This document shows positions 1 to 11,173 of a stretch of DNA of 64,000 bases, piece after piece. A program made the position numbers and the translations under genes. Below the pieces are notes generated by a model, which had not been told where the DNA came from, made no database searches, and saw nothing but the letters and a program-made list of their open reading frames with translations. Within the stretch, counting starts at the first letter, position 1. Each line of letters starts with the position of its first letter. The DNA comes from Gnetum montanum (Eukaryota; Streptophyta; Gnetopsida; Gnetales; Gnetaceae), in contig MNCI01022277.1 in NCBI GenBank assembly GCA_015680685.1, forward strand, positions 126,258-190,257, read 5' to 3'.

Positions 1-1454
1 ACACTATCAATGTAGTGGATATGGAAGGTGATGGCCAAGCACAGCCAAAACAACCTTTTGTACTGCACGTACCTCCTCTCTTGTCTCAGATGACAAGCCC
101 GTCAACATCAATGAGCATGGTTCAGTGATAACCCTTCGTCCTCTGGGTCCCATCTCCTACCATTGTCCCATAACCCACTATCAAAAAAGCCATGGCCCAA
201 CCCACGCCCACACCTACAGAACCCTTTATCATTAGGGTACCAATGTCGTCAGTTGCTCCCACTACATAAGGGCAACCCTCCAAGTCAATGCCCCAATCAC
301 AACCTAATAAGAAAGGAGAAGGGCATATGATAGTTGATATAGCCAAGGACCACCTTACGCTACGGTTTCCCAAGCCTAAGCCCCTTGCATCGATGCCCTT
401 GGCCCCACCCTCAAAAAAAGACGATGCTACACAAATGCAACCATCTCCTCCCAACCTAAGAAAATGCAGCCCTCAACCAGAAATCGTTCCTCCCCAAGAG
501 ATTTGTCTCCTAGGATGAATAGAAGAAGAGAAGGGTGATAAACAACTAGATTTTGGACGCAATCTCCTCGATGCCTTTACATAGGTTAAGCAGGCTCTGA
601 AATAAAAAAATACAACATTGAGCCTCTATGACTTGCTGATCACATCACAAAAGCATCATGAGGTCATGGTTCACATGTTAACATCCATACCCATAGATGA
701 GAGCCTGCTAGCGGATGAAGAAGCGATCCACTCCATAATGCTTCCCCTCACCGTTAAACAACCTAAGCCTTCCCTACTAACTTTTCATGATGAATCCATT
801 AAATATGACCCAGAGAAGGGTCAAGTGACAATAGTGCCTATGTTCATCACTATCTGGGTTGGTCAATATCGAATCCGGAGAGTACACGTAGATGATGGAC
901 TAGATGCCAATGTCATTCCATACCCTATAGTGGATAAACTGGGTTTAATCGACCAAATCAGTCCCACGACAATGTCATGTTTAACGTCATTCAATGGGGC
1001 AAGAGTGTAAGTCAAAGGAATAGTATGTATTAACTTTGTAGAAGGGGACCAATTCCCCACAAACGTAGTGTTCATCGTCATCTAGGAGATTCCTGGTTTT
1101 AACTTAATCTTGGGAAGATCCTGGTTGGCTCAACTAAGGTCAGTCTCGTCACCCATCCATCAGGAGATCCATTTTCCCTACATAGGAGGGGAAGTGATCA
1201 TCTAGGGCAATAAGATGATCCCTTAGGCTGTTAATAATGCAGAAATGGAATAGGGTTCGGAAATCGAAATCCCTGAGGATCAATCTCTTGTCCCAATACT
1301 TAAATAGAACAAAATAGTGGCTGATGACAGCTTGATCTAGGTTGAGTTACCTTTTCAGGAGGAGGATGGTGGCATAGAGGAGCGGAGTAATAAGCCTCTT
1401 TGTCCATACACATCACCAAATCTAAAAGTAATTAAAAAGCAGCTATGGAGCTAG
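1..1454 (+). pseudogene. E1 gag C-terminal linker and protease
   Basis: This is the end of a Tat-type gag-pro frame, entering from outside the window. It matches 26,956-28,409 almost colinearly. A conserved block (SLYDLLITSQKHHEVMVHML, from 618) precedes the retropepsin region. The active-site triplet reads DDG (codons 891-899) in VHVDDG, and the C-terminal signature FNLILGRSWLAQL is near 1,100. The protease would cleave the Gag-Pol polyprotein in the retrotransposon particle. The frame ends at TAG 1,452-1,454, the same place as its paralogue. Extra stops relative to the paralogue lie at 1,083, 1,203, 1,224, 1,305 and 1,338, all at CAG or CTGG sites, so this copy is dead. The repeat array and the antisense gene follow downstream. 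Confidence 0.85.
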
Positions 1455-1559
1455 TAAATGAACATGTTAGTGCGACACGTCACGTTAGTCCACGTTGTTT
1501 ACTGTTACGTAATTTACCCTCTATCTTTTTGCATTGTCCGTATTATGCTTCTGTCATAC

Positions 1560-1800
1560 GCATCATGGCCCGAAATGGCCTTAAACTAGTTACAGCCCAC
1601 CATGGCCTAAAACTGGCAAATGTAATTTACCCCTTTACGCTTATGATTATCTGGCCTGAAATGGCCTTAAACTATTTACGGCCCACAACGGCCTAAAAAA
1701 AATTGGTAATTTTGTTGTTTTCTATTTAAACTTACAATGGAATGGCCCGAAATGGCCTTAAACTATTAACAGCCCATAGTGGCCTAAAATACATAACCTT
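1560..1800 (+). repeat. E1 mini-hairpin array 1 (after protease)
   Basis: About six units, each a GGCC-type inverted repeat with a 6-nt loop followed by TTAAACTA or TAAAACTG, alternating with short spacers. The first unit is GGCC, CGAAAT, GGCC, TTAAACTAG. Some stems are decayed (AGCC/GGCC). The array separates the protease stop from the end of the antisense gene, as in the other copies. Confidence 0.85.
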
Positions 1801-1910
1801 TCTAACGATACACTTTCTTCCAATTTTTTTTTTTACAATCACATTAATCCAAGAATGCTATTCTTTATTCCTTTTGATTATGACAAGATGTTTAGGCTAA
1901 TATCACCATG

Positions 1911-4900
1911 CTACACATCCCCTTTGCTACCATTTCCACTTGTGTCATCCAACTCCACCTCTGCCTCATGAAAATCATCCTCGTAGGGAACTTCTTCGTA
2001 GGGTGTCTCTTCGTGGGGGCGGTTCTCTCTGTAGGGCTCTTCCTCAAGGGATTTATTGCCACTTATTTAATGATCTTCATTATGCTCCTCCTCATGGAGA
2101 TCTTCTTCATGAGGACCATCATCTTCATTACGCTCCTCCTGAAGACCCTCTTCGTGGGGACCATCATCTCCATTACGGTCATCCTCATGAGGATCCTCCT
2201 CATTCTGATCGTACGGTTTCACATGACGTGCATGTTAGCATTGCCATCAAGACTACACATAACAAGAATACAATAGTCCTACAACTTACCTGTGATGGTC
2301 CTGTGTCAGCCGTGAAAGGAATCTGTTCCAAACCAACCCACAGGTGTTGCATAATCTCTTCCTCGGTAAGCTCATACCAAATGCCATCTCCTAGATTAGT
2401 TCCTACCTTAACTTTCCCCTTCTCCATATGAGTCCATTGGGGTGGTTCAGGGAAGAAGGAAGGGATAGTGGTCTCCCCACTAGGGAGGGTTATTTCCCTT
2501 TCTGGAGAAATGGTAACTATCACTTGCTCCTGAAACTTTGCATATGCTCCAGAAGCATTGATGACATTAAGAAATAGTTGAAGGGATCGCGCTTCAATAG
2601 CAGAATCCCTATAATGTTGGCAGAAGGCAACACATTCTTACTTATACATATGCTTATGGTCTTTCTGTGTCTGCCCCCATTCTTGGGCCATCGCACTAAA
2701 ATCCTTCTAGTCTTGGTTCTTCTAGGTTAGAAGATGCATTTTCATCCATTTCTCAATGAGTTCATGATTGGCTTGGACGTTTTTTCTAACGATCGTCCAA
2801 TAGCGGGTGTAGTTAATTACAGTTGTTCGCCAGTTCTCATCATTGGCCTCTCAAGCTAGGAAAAATTCATTTCGAGACTCTAGGTCCTCAACCCTACCGG
2901 TTAGGAATGTCTTCTCCTTTTCTACTTTTTGCAACCTCTTCCAAAGAGCTTCATTAATTTTCTGGCACTCCCATAAAGATCGGGTCGAGTGTAATGCACA
3001 TTTACGCATTTCATCGTAAAGGCTGCGTGGCACTTCGGTCAACTCCGGTGAGGTTTCAGGGGTGGTGTCCAGGTCGACGGGCTCTTTGGGGTCCCATATG
3101 AGGTGAGATCCTGTAACATAAAAATAATAGTTAGATGCAATAAAATAATACAATATCATAATGCCAACAATCCCTACGTTATAACACTCATGTACCAATC
3201 TCAGGATCGATTCACTCTAGATGGTTGATCATATCCTTCGCAATGCCTTCCATAAAGGTAAATTTATCAGGGGCCTCACCCCAATGCTGAGTGGGTGCCA
3301 CTAACAAGGGCATGATGCCAACATCAGAAGTATCTATTACACAAACAAAATGGGTTAGACAAAGTACAATAGACCTAAAAGATAATTGAGACATTAAGAT
3401 AACACAAAACTCAATCTAGCAAAACCCTCAATGATAGTAGCGTGAGGTTGTCCTCTAAGGAAATGTCAAACTCACCAGTGACAAGCTACTCCTCTTTCCC
3501 CACACCATCCAAAAGGACTTCGGCATCCTCTACCTCCATCTCTTCTTCGGGCACAGGAACCTATGTGCTACCTACATTATTAACACTGGCCTCCTTTTCC
3601 AAAATTGGGGTCCCTTCTTTACATCATATGACTATTGCTCCTATTTCAAGGGTCAACTCCTCTACATTTTTTCCTTTGTCTACTAAAAAAAATAGTTAAT
3701 CGAAACACTTACAAACACTACGCGATGCCACGTCTATACATAGTGTAACAAATATATAAACTAATTACGCATCTTTCTACTTACCAGCTGGGGGATCGTT
3801 CCTGTGAAATTTAATTTGCAACTTCTTTCCCTCTGTGTCAGTTGGACCAACGGACTCCACGGCTAGATGATGTTTTTTCCATTGGACTGACAAATCCACT
3901 ATTTCTACTACAAGGTGTTTCCCCCTCGACACACTACCAGTGTAAGAAGGGAGCGCTCCACCCACACTCTCTTAGCCTAGTGTATGAGGCACCGCCAAAC
4001 TCTTAGTTGTAAGTGTAAGCGAATCCCCAATGCCTTCAGGGGGATCTTGCGATCAGGTGGTGCAAAACCTAAGAAATCCATGGTTTGGAAATTTGGTTAC
4101 GATCCTATTGCACCCATATTCCATCCCTCTGAACCATCAAGAATTTGGAAAAATGCCGAAAGCAAGCTATAAAGAAGGCAAAATGTACGTTGAAGTAGGA
4201 CCAATTCGGCCTGTAGACCTTTAGTGAAGTAACTGGCCCAATTATACCATGTTTCCTCCTCCATAACCTCCCACATGATCCAAGCCTACTCTATGGTAAG
4301 GATTCTCCCCTGGGAAAGCAACTTGGGGAAGGCATGGGCTCAGAAGAAGGAATAAATGGTATGATCCACCTCCAGCTCAATTTTATCAGCAGGGATTCCT
4401 TTCACTTCCTTGTTAACCCCTAGCCACTCCTCTATCTCCTTCTAGTGCTTAGAACTCCTCTTTGACTTTTCTTCTACCAGAAGGCCATTAGAGGGAATGC
4501 CAAAAGTGTCAGCGAATAGTCGAGCATCAATATCAAAACTTACATGCACATTACGCATGTGTATGTAAAGATGCTCAGCTTCATTGCTGAAAAAGTTAAC
4601 TAGGGTTAACATTTCTCCCATTGTGACGTCCGGGGTTACAGCCAAAAATAGCTCCATTAGTCTAGGTTCCTAGAGGTTATTGGTTGGGACAACTAGGGCC
4701 ACACTATGGCTAAGCCAATGTTGCATTTCTTTTATGTCGCCATAATGAAACAAAAGACTACTTGCTTCATGCCCGGAGGCCATAGCAGTAATCTCCCATG
4801 ATTCCCTAACTGTAAACATAAAATGAAGGTTTAGACAATATAGCAAAATAAAATGATTTTACACATTGTTTCCATCCCGTAAGATTGTACAATGAACCAC

Positions 4901-6098
4901 TATAGCATAATTTACCGTGATTGAAAGGTGAAGGAAACAGTGGGATTTTCTCTTGCACGTCCGCGATAGTGAGAGGACAATCCAAAGCCCACTCCTTATC
5001 CAACCATCTGAGCCTTTTACACTTTGATAAGAATTCTACATAGCGAGTAGGGTAATGTGGAATTTCAAGTTCTATTTGTCCCATAACACTAGCNNNNNNN
5101 NNNNNNNNNNNNNNNNNNNNNNNNNNNNNNNNNNNNNNNNNNNNNNNNNNNNNNNNNNNNNNNNNNNNNNNNNNNNNNNNNNNNNNNNNNNNNNNNNNNN
5201 NNNNNNNNNNNNNNNNNNNNNNNNNNNNNNNNNNNNNNNNNNNNNNNNNNNNNNNNNNNNNNNNNNNNNNNNNNNNNNNNNNNNNNNNNNNNNNNNNNNN
5301 NNNNNNNNNNNNNNNNNNNNNNNNNNNNNNNNNNNNNNNNNNNNNNNNNNNNNNNNNNNNNNNNNNNNNNNNNNNNNNNNNNNNNNNNNNNNNNNNNNNN
5401 NNNNNNNNNNNNCCTCTTCAAAACCAAGCTGCCTCCTCCTTTACATGAGCATGAGGAGAAACATTGGCCACGGGGACATGTAAACAACACAAAACACCCA
5501 CAATGTCCAAGATGATCAGGATGGGCTTTAGCGTAATCCTTTACAATGAAACAAACTTCTATTAGAAACAGTAATGTAGACATACTAATGACGTAAGAGA
5601 AAAAACAAAAAAAGGGAGAGACCCATAAAAATTAATTATGCAACACTAGAGTTTTTGTTACCTTGACTCCCAGAAAATCGTAGATTATGCTGGAAATGCA
5701 TTACCAAAACTGTCCAAAACCATGTGATCGTGCAAGGTCTGTCCCTGACAACAATGATAAAAGTAATACTGCATATTACCCCAGCGTAACATGCAACATT
5801 TATGGCAAAGAAAATAGAATCCTATTTATACTACATAAGGTCATAGTCCCTAGACTCCTCTAGTTATGCATTGTGTTCGCACAATATTGCCCAAGATCAT
5901 CCTAACCCTTGCAACTATGCAAGGTTTGTCTCCAACAATAGCGATAGCGATAATAGTACAAACTACGATAGCTACAATAGGTACAATTGCAATGCCATAA
6001 CAACAAAAAATAATAATCATGTAGGAGGGTAAAAGGCCACTTACCAAGTGAGTGGAGTAGCCTTCCACGTTTTGACCCTGGCCTTCAAACACAAACAC
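1911..6098 (-). pseudogene. E1 copy of antisense accessory gene
   Basis: This copy runs opposite to gag-pro. Exons align by protein with the E2 copy at 16,010-20,399. Last exon: about 1,911-2,235, an acidic tail ending GNGSKGDV and stop; its intron has donor gtaagt near 2,290. Coiled-coil exon: about 2,300-3,115, with WDPKEPVDLD and EVPRSLYDE. Short exon: about 3,199-3,340. Acidic exon: about 3,440-3,695. Middle exon: 3,789 up to about 4,800 (ends KKLQIKFHRND). An exon around 4,840-5,080 precedes an assembly gap (5,094-5,412). FCP1-like exon: 5,413-5,550 (LIILDIVGVL). A possible first exon lies at 6,045-6,098, before donor gtaagtgg. Several stops are present. The function is unknown; the HAD-like fold is inferred. 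Confidence 0.6.
5094..5412. other. assembly gap (319 N)
   Basis: A run of N interrupts the FCP1-like exon region of the E1 antisense gene. ORFs drawn across it are not real. Confidence 0.99.
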
Positions 6099-6164
6099 AT
6101 CAAGTCAAAGGAATTTTGTAGGTTCAGGACATGCATCATCTAAACCATGTTTTTCTCTTGATCC

Positions 6165-6871
6165 TAACCTTATAAATACTCTAGTTGACAAAGATCAAGG
6201 GGTTGGCAAAAACTTTTTTTCTCGATCGAAAAATTTTCTCCATGAGCAATTTTCTTTGATTGGCAATTGTTGACAACTTTTGGAAAAGATTGACAAGAGA
6301 ACAAAAGAGGATCGGCAATCGTAAGAACATCAAAGGTGATTTATAGGAATGTTTTGATTAGAAACAACTAGTTAGTGAACATTCTACTTTACGTCTGACT
6401 CCCTTGCACCTAGATTGGCTAGAACAAGGTAGATCAACCTTTGCTTATTTTATCTTTAAATAGCTTTCCTATTATTGGCACGTACTTCGTCTAAACCGAA
6501 TTCTTCCTATAATCATTGTGTTCAACATATTTTGTTTATAAGCTAAATCCTAGATCTTGGGATTACACACTCTCTAAATCCAATTTATTGCATCCTATCT
6601 ACATAGATTTTGCAATCTCTTTGAATCGTTTACATCGCTCTCGTTACCTTCGAGATTAACGATATCATATCTCCTCATTGAAATTGCCATCTTTCCATTT
6701 GGTTATTACAAAGTTTTACTGATTAAGTAAGCCCCTATCTAATCGACAAGACCATTCAGGGCACCTTGGATTCTTCTTCTCTAGCATAGCTCTCACACGG
6801 ATCTGGGGTTGGAACTATGTACACAGAACTCTGCTCGATATTTCCAGCGACTGACATTTTCCATTGTTACA
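6165..6871 (+). repeat. Element A 5' LTR, R-U5 part
   Basis: A TATA box (TATAAATA, 6,171-6,178) is followed 700 bp later by the LTR end TTGTTACA (6,864-6,871) and a primer-binding-like site. The last 150 bp resemble the end of the E4 LTR (shared CTGATTAAG and GACCATTCAGGGCACC). The upstream U3 boundary was not found; E1 may be truncated by this LTR near 6,100. Confidence 0.6.
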
Positions 6872-6877
6872 GTATTT

Positions 6878-6893
6878 TGGCGAAGAAGGAGGG
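6878..6893 (+). other. Element A primer binding site
   Basis: TGGCGAAGAAGGAGGG lies 6 nt after the LTR end. It aligns with the E4 (45,110) and E2 (10,546) sites, with a 2-nt loss (CT of GCTAG). It would prime minus-strand synthesis from a tRNA; which tRNA is not assigned. Confidence 0.6.
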
Positions 6894-7135
6894 TCTTAAC
6901 CTCTGATTTGCACTTTATGGGTAGTCCTGTAAGCTTTTTGTACCCATTATTGATCGATGTAAATGTAATACCTCCATGGTTGTTTACGAGATTATGTGGT
7001 GTAGATCGGTTGCTTCGATGATTCCTTTGAAATCCTGCAGGGTAGAAAGCCCGGTTATTGCCTTAGCTTGCCTTTGCCCTTGCGATCTTTATCCTTGTCA
7101 TCATTACTCTCGAAATGCATAGAGAATGGTTGCAT

Positions 7136-9250
7136 CAACCACTGATGTTGACACTGCTAACCTTGATAATCCTTGGAGTCTACAAGTCACCTTTCCTATG
7201 GTCGAGTCGCCAACTAGTCCTGTGTGACCATGCTACTCCCTCAAGCTTCAAAATAAAGAGCCTGAGGGGCATGCTCAGCACAGGGAACATTACAATTTCC
7301 TCTGTGCTAAACTTGCAGAAAATCTACCCATGTATCCACAAGAACTTAAAGAGAAACAAGAATACGAATTCATATACTACAATGGGAAGCAATTTACTAC
7401 TTCACCTTACACCACTGTACCCATGATAGACCAACAACAGTGGATTCTAGATCAAATGCTGATGGCTAGGACATTGACAGAACAATGAGAGAAGTTGTTC
7501 CGTGATGAAGCACTTCATGATGGGTAGGATGATCTAGATTCCCACTTTGAGGAAGGCAGTCATGCTGATTTGGCTGTGGCCTCTCCCTCCATGACGTCCC
7601 ATGTAAATCCGTTGTTCATGGTCACCACGCCCTTTACATTATCTAATGCTAACCGAGTCCCACACTCGTCCCAACTACATTTTCTCTCTCTGACTACCCT
7701 CCCGGGTGGAGCCCCATCACAAATCATCAGCAGGTGCAGTTAGCTAATCCACCTCATCGTACACCTATGCCCATGTCACTGTATGTACACATGATACCTA
7801 CTTTGCAATTACATATAGCACCTACATTCATCTTGACACACACGACAGGACCTCCCACTATAGCATGGTGGATTCCAAACATGTCCCTTGTTGCGCATCC
7901 TACGCAGATGTCCCACCTCTCTTATTATCAAAACCAGGTCCTGTAGGTGCTAAACCTTGCTATGGGATCATTGTCTATGCCCCCAGCCATACAAACAGCA
8001 TATCCCATGGCGTAGCCAACAGTGGTCACCCCATCCGTGCCACCTACTGGTTGGTGGATGCCACAAGCGGCACTACCTGTAGTAATAGTTCCGATAGCAT
8101 CGCACATCGACCAAGTTGCTGCCCCTATTTGGCCACCTAGTGTGGCTCCTCCTACTATTCCACAAATGACCTCGTCTTCTACGGGTCTAGATCAAGCCTT
8201 CCATCTTATTCAAACCCTTACTGAGGAAGTTAAATGTGTTAAGGCTACCGATTTCAACATAGTACAAGTCATGGATTTTTACCATGATGATGCTATTAGT
8301 TCGAAAGTGCCCATTTTTTTGTTACCTCCTGGGATGCCACTTCCCCATTTCACAAAATACAATGGGGAAGGCGATCCCAATGCCCATCTAGTCACTTTTA
8401 GGTTAGAGTCGTTGTTATTGCAACAATGGCCACATACCGTTATCTGTGTCTTTCCTATGTCCCTGATGGGTAAAGCTTTGGACTGGTATTGAGCACTCCC
8501 ACGCTCTTCCATCTCAACTTTGGAAGAGCTGTTAACTCAATTCGTGACTTGTTTCAAGTACAACATGAAACCAGAAGTCACACTGGATCAGCTCATGGGA
8601 GTCAAGAAAGATCCACTTGAGTCAGTTCAAAAGTTTATACAATGGTGGAGTGCCACATTGAATGAAATCCACGAACCCATCGTGGAGGCCCATCTATTGG
8701 CAATCTTCAAGGGGGCAGTTAATGACTTCATCAAGTCTACGTTATATTACCTCGCTCCCTGCTCCCTTAGCTAAGCCTTCACTTAGACTAAGAGCATCCT
8801 AGATATGGCAGAGGCTAGCAAGGACCTAGCATATGTGGTCTACAAAAATTCCCATAGCAAAAGTAAAGACAAAGAAAAAGCTATGACAATGATAGTAGCA
8901 ATGGTTGCCGAGGGGGCCAAGAAGAAAAATAACAACAAAAACGTATCTGCAGAGCCTGTTGAACCCACAACTAGCTTAAACAGTGTCAACCAAGAAATTC
9001 AATCTTCCCCTAAAGCACATCCATAGCCAAAGACTAATTTTGAGTGTAAATACCATTCAAAATATGCAGCTCTACCTGTAAAGCCTTTAGAACTTTTGAA
9101 GCAATTGTTGGAAACTGGTCATATTCAACATAAGAAGATATCTGAGGAGGATCTGAAATGCCATAGATGACATTGTGAGTTACTCAAGAATCCCTCCTTG
9201 GCCTTGCCAAACGAACTGCCTGAAACACCAAAAAATTTCGAGCTTAGTAC
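7136..9250 (+). pseudogene. Element A gag
   Basis: Structural Gag of a Tat element, starting MVASTTDVDTANLDNPWS. The N-terminal block has HYNFLCAKLAENLPMYPQEL (about 7,285). A proline-rich linker follows, then the Retrotrans_gag domain (about 8,270-8,770) with FYHDDAISSKVP, PHFTKYNGEGDPNAHLVTF and FIQWWSATLNEI, and a Lys-rich stretch (8,860-8,940). The frame is broken by TAG, TAA and TGA codons, mostly where a Gln (CAA/CAG) or Arg (CGA) is expected (for example TGA at 8,490). The reading fades after PKNFEL (about 9,250), where sequence rich in GCGTA words and then E2 begin. Similar gag resumes at 26,745. Confidence 0.85.
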
Positions 9251-9613
9251 TTCTCCAACAAGAATCGAGCTAAGTCATGATGTTCCCTAGCATGGCTGAA
9301 GCTTGACGGCCCCACAGAAAATTTCAAGTAGAGTCGAACTCAACAAGAAGCAGTTCCCTGGGGCCCGCTGATGACCATGACAACATCTGCTATCAAACAT
9401 GGCAACTTCAGAGCTCAAAGTACTTAGTTTACACTAAGTAAGCATTCTTAGCGTATACTCCTGACATTCTCAGCATATATGCCTAGCGTACACATCCACA
9501 GTGTATACACCCAGCGTACATGCCCAGCGTACACGCCTCACAAGTACGCTTAGCTTGTACGACTAATGTATATGCCCAGTATGCAATCCCCAAAAACGGC
9601 ATGGAAACAGCAC

Positions 9614-10540
9614 TGCAGAACAAGATTTGGTACAAGGCAGCAATTCACATGAACAAAACAACCATCAGCATATACGCCCAGCGTATACGCCCAACAGACA
9701 TAGCTTATGCGCCCAGCGTATATGCCCAGCAGACAAAGTATACATTCTCAGCATATACGCCCAGCATGTATGTCTTGCATGTCCAGCGTATACGCCCAGA
9801 GCCTACGCCCACCAGATACAGTGTATACGTCCAACGTATATGCTCAGTAGAGGTAGAACATTGTAAAATTGTAACATTTCATTCTTTTACACCCGGTCAA
9901 CGTGCCACGTGTCACCCAACCCGAGTCTAACATCTAAACCTATATAAAAACCCTAATTTTTCATTAGAACGAGGTTGGCAATTTTTGGGTAAACCAAAGA
10001 GAATATAGAGATGCTAAAAACCAGAGTAGAGAACCTTGTATGTTGTACCTCAACCCTGTATGCTGAGCATATAGCCTCTACATTGTGCCTACATTTTGAA
10101 CCAGCACACAGTCATCCCTGCATTCGCCGGGGCTATTCGTCCGCCTTGTGTGAAAGCCACAACTGCATTAGACCAGTGCATTGTAACTCTCACTTTATAA
10201 TAATATTGCTGCATTTTCTTCCTCAAATCTGTTATAGTTTTCCATTTATTGTTGCATGTTTTCTACTTACGCTCTGGTACGTTTACATTCTGTTTACATC
10301 AGTTACGCCGTTTACGCCTCGTTTTACATCAGTTACGCTGTTTACACATAACCTGGCATATAGCACCTTGGTGTACATTTGGGGAAATCCTTGTCTGATC
10401 CATGTGCAGACCACTCAATGTACTCTGCCTTCGTTAATTCTAGCTTACCCTCAAGCGAAGGTAGGGTCTTCTGTCCATGTCCGGTGATCCCCTGATTTCT
10501 GTTTCCTTCTAGCCGGAGATCGACGATTTCGGACGGTACA
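9614..10540 (+). repeat. E2 5' LTR (927 bp)
   Basis: It pairs with 25,818-26,744, also 927 bp, at roughly 90% identity by eye. It begins TGCAGAACAAG and ends GGTACA. The U3 part is packed with GCGTATACGCC-type words. A TATA box (CTATATAAAAACC, near 9,940) lies about 600 bp before the LTR end. The shared TACGTTTACATCAGTTACGC block near 10,275-10,350 is in R-U5. No target-site duplication is seen, and 9,250-9,613 also contains GCGTA words, so the left edge is uncertain. Confidence 0.75.
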
Positions 10541-10545
10541 GAAAT

Positions 10546-10564
10546 TGGCACTAGAAAGAGGGCC
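10546..10564 (+). other. E2 primer binding site
   Basis: TGGCACTAGAAAGAGGGCC starts 5 nt after the LTR end and aligns with the E4 site TGGTGCTAGAAGGAGGGCC. It is the expected start of minus-strand DNA synthesis. Confidence 0.7.
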
Positions 10565-10580
10565 AAAAAAGCTACCTAAA

Positions 10581-11115
10581 ACTTACTGTGCTTCAGAACT
10601 CCTAGCGTCTACACTATCAAGTATACGCTGACCCTATCTGCAAACTCCCAGCATCTACACTGCTGAGTCTAAAACTTATTGTGCTTCAGAACTCCTAGCG
10701 TCTACACTATCGAGTATACGCTAACCCTGTCTGCAAACCCCCCAGTGTCTACGCTGCTTAGTTTACACTGCACATTCTACGCTGTAGACTCGTCTACGCT
10801 GCCGTCAATATACGCTACCCTCTATACGCTGTAAACCTTGTTTACAATGTACCCTGACGCTGTCTATGCTACTTAGCGTATATGCTGCACACTCTACGCT
10901 GTAGACTCATCTACACTGCTGTTCAGTTTATGCTATACACTCTACGCTGTAGACTCATCTACGATGTTGTTTAGTTTACGTTGTATGCTCTACGTTGTAG
11001 ACTTGTCTACGCTGCGTTCTCTACGCTGACTGTGTCTACGCTCTATGTTAACTCTATCTATGCTCTACATTGACTCTGTCTATGCTCTATGTTGTAGACC
11101 TTGTCTACGCTGCTG
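10581..11115 (+). repeat. E2 leader tandem repeats (TCTACGCTG type)
   Basis: Two 93-bp direct repeats (10,581-10,673 and 10,674-10,766) start ACTTA(C/T)TGTGCTTCAGAAC. They are followed by about 20 short, degenerate units around TCTACGCTGTAGACT. The block lies in the untranslated leader between the primer site and gag. No ORF is supported. Confidence 0.85.
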
Positions 11116-11173
11116 ACATACTATTATACCAGTTTCACACCCTTTCACTGTACCATATTCTCAATTGTTCATC

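Noticed and set aside
1908-2431. Plus-strand ORFs over the E1 antisense last exon
   Set aside because: They are shadows of the acidic minus-strand exon, whose frame is conserved and has splice sites.
5055-5583. Long ORFs across the N run
   Set aside because: They consist mostly of undetermined residues. Only the FCP1-like end (5,413-5,550) carries information, and in another frame.
9221-9613. E2 LTR starting at TGAAACACC (9,221)
   Set aside because: The 3' copy shares sequence only from 25,818 (9,614), both then being 927 bp. The bases at 9,221-9,250 still read as gag (PKNFEL).
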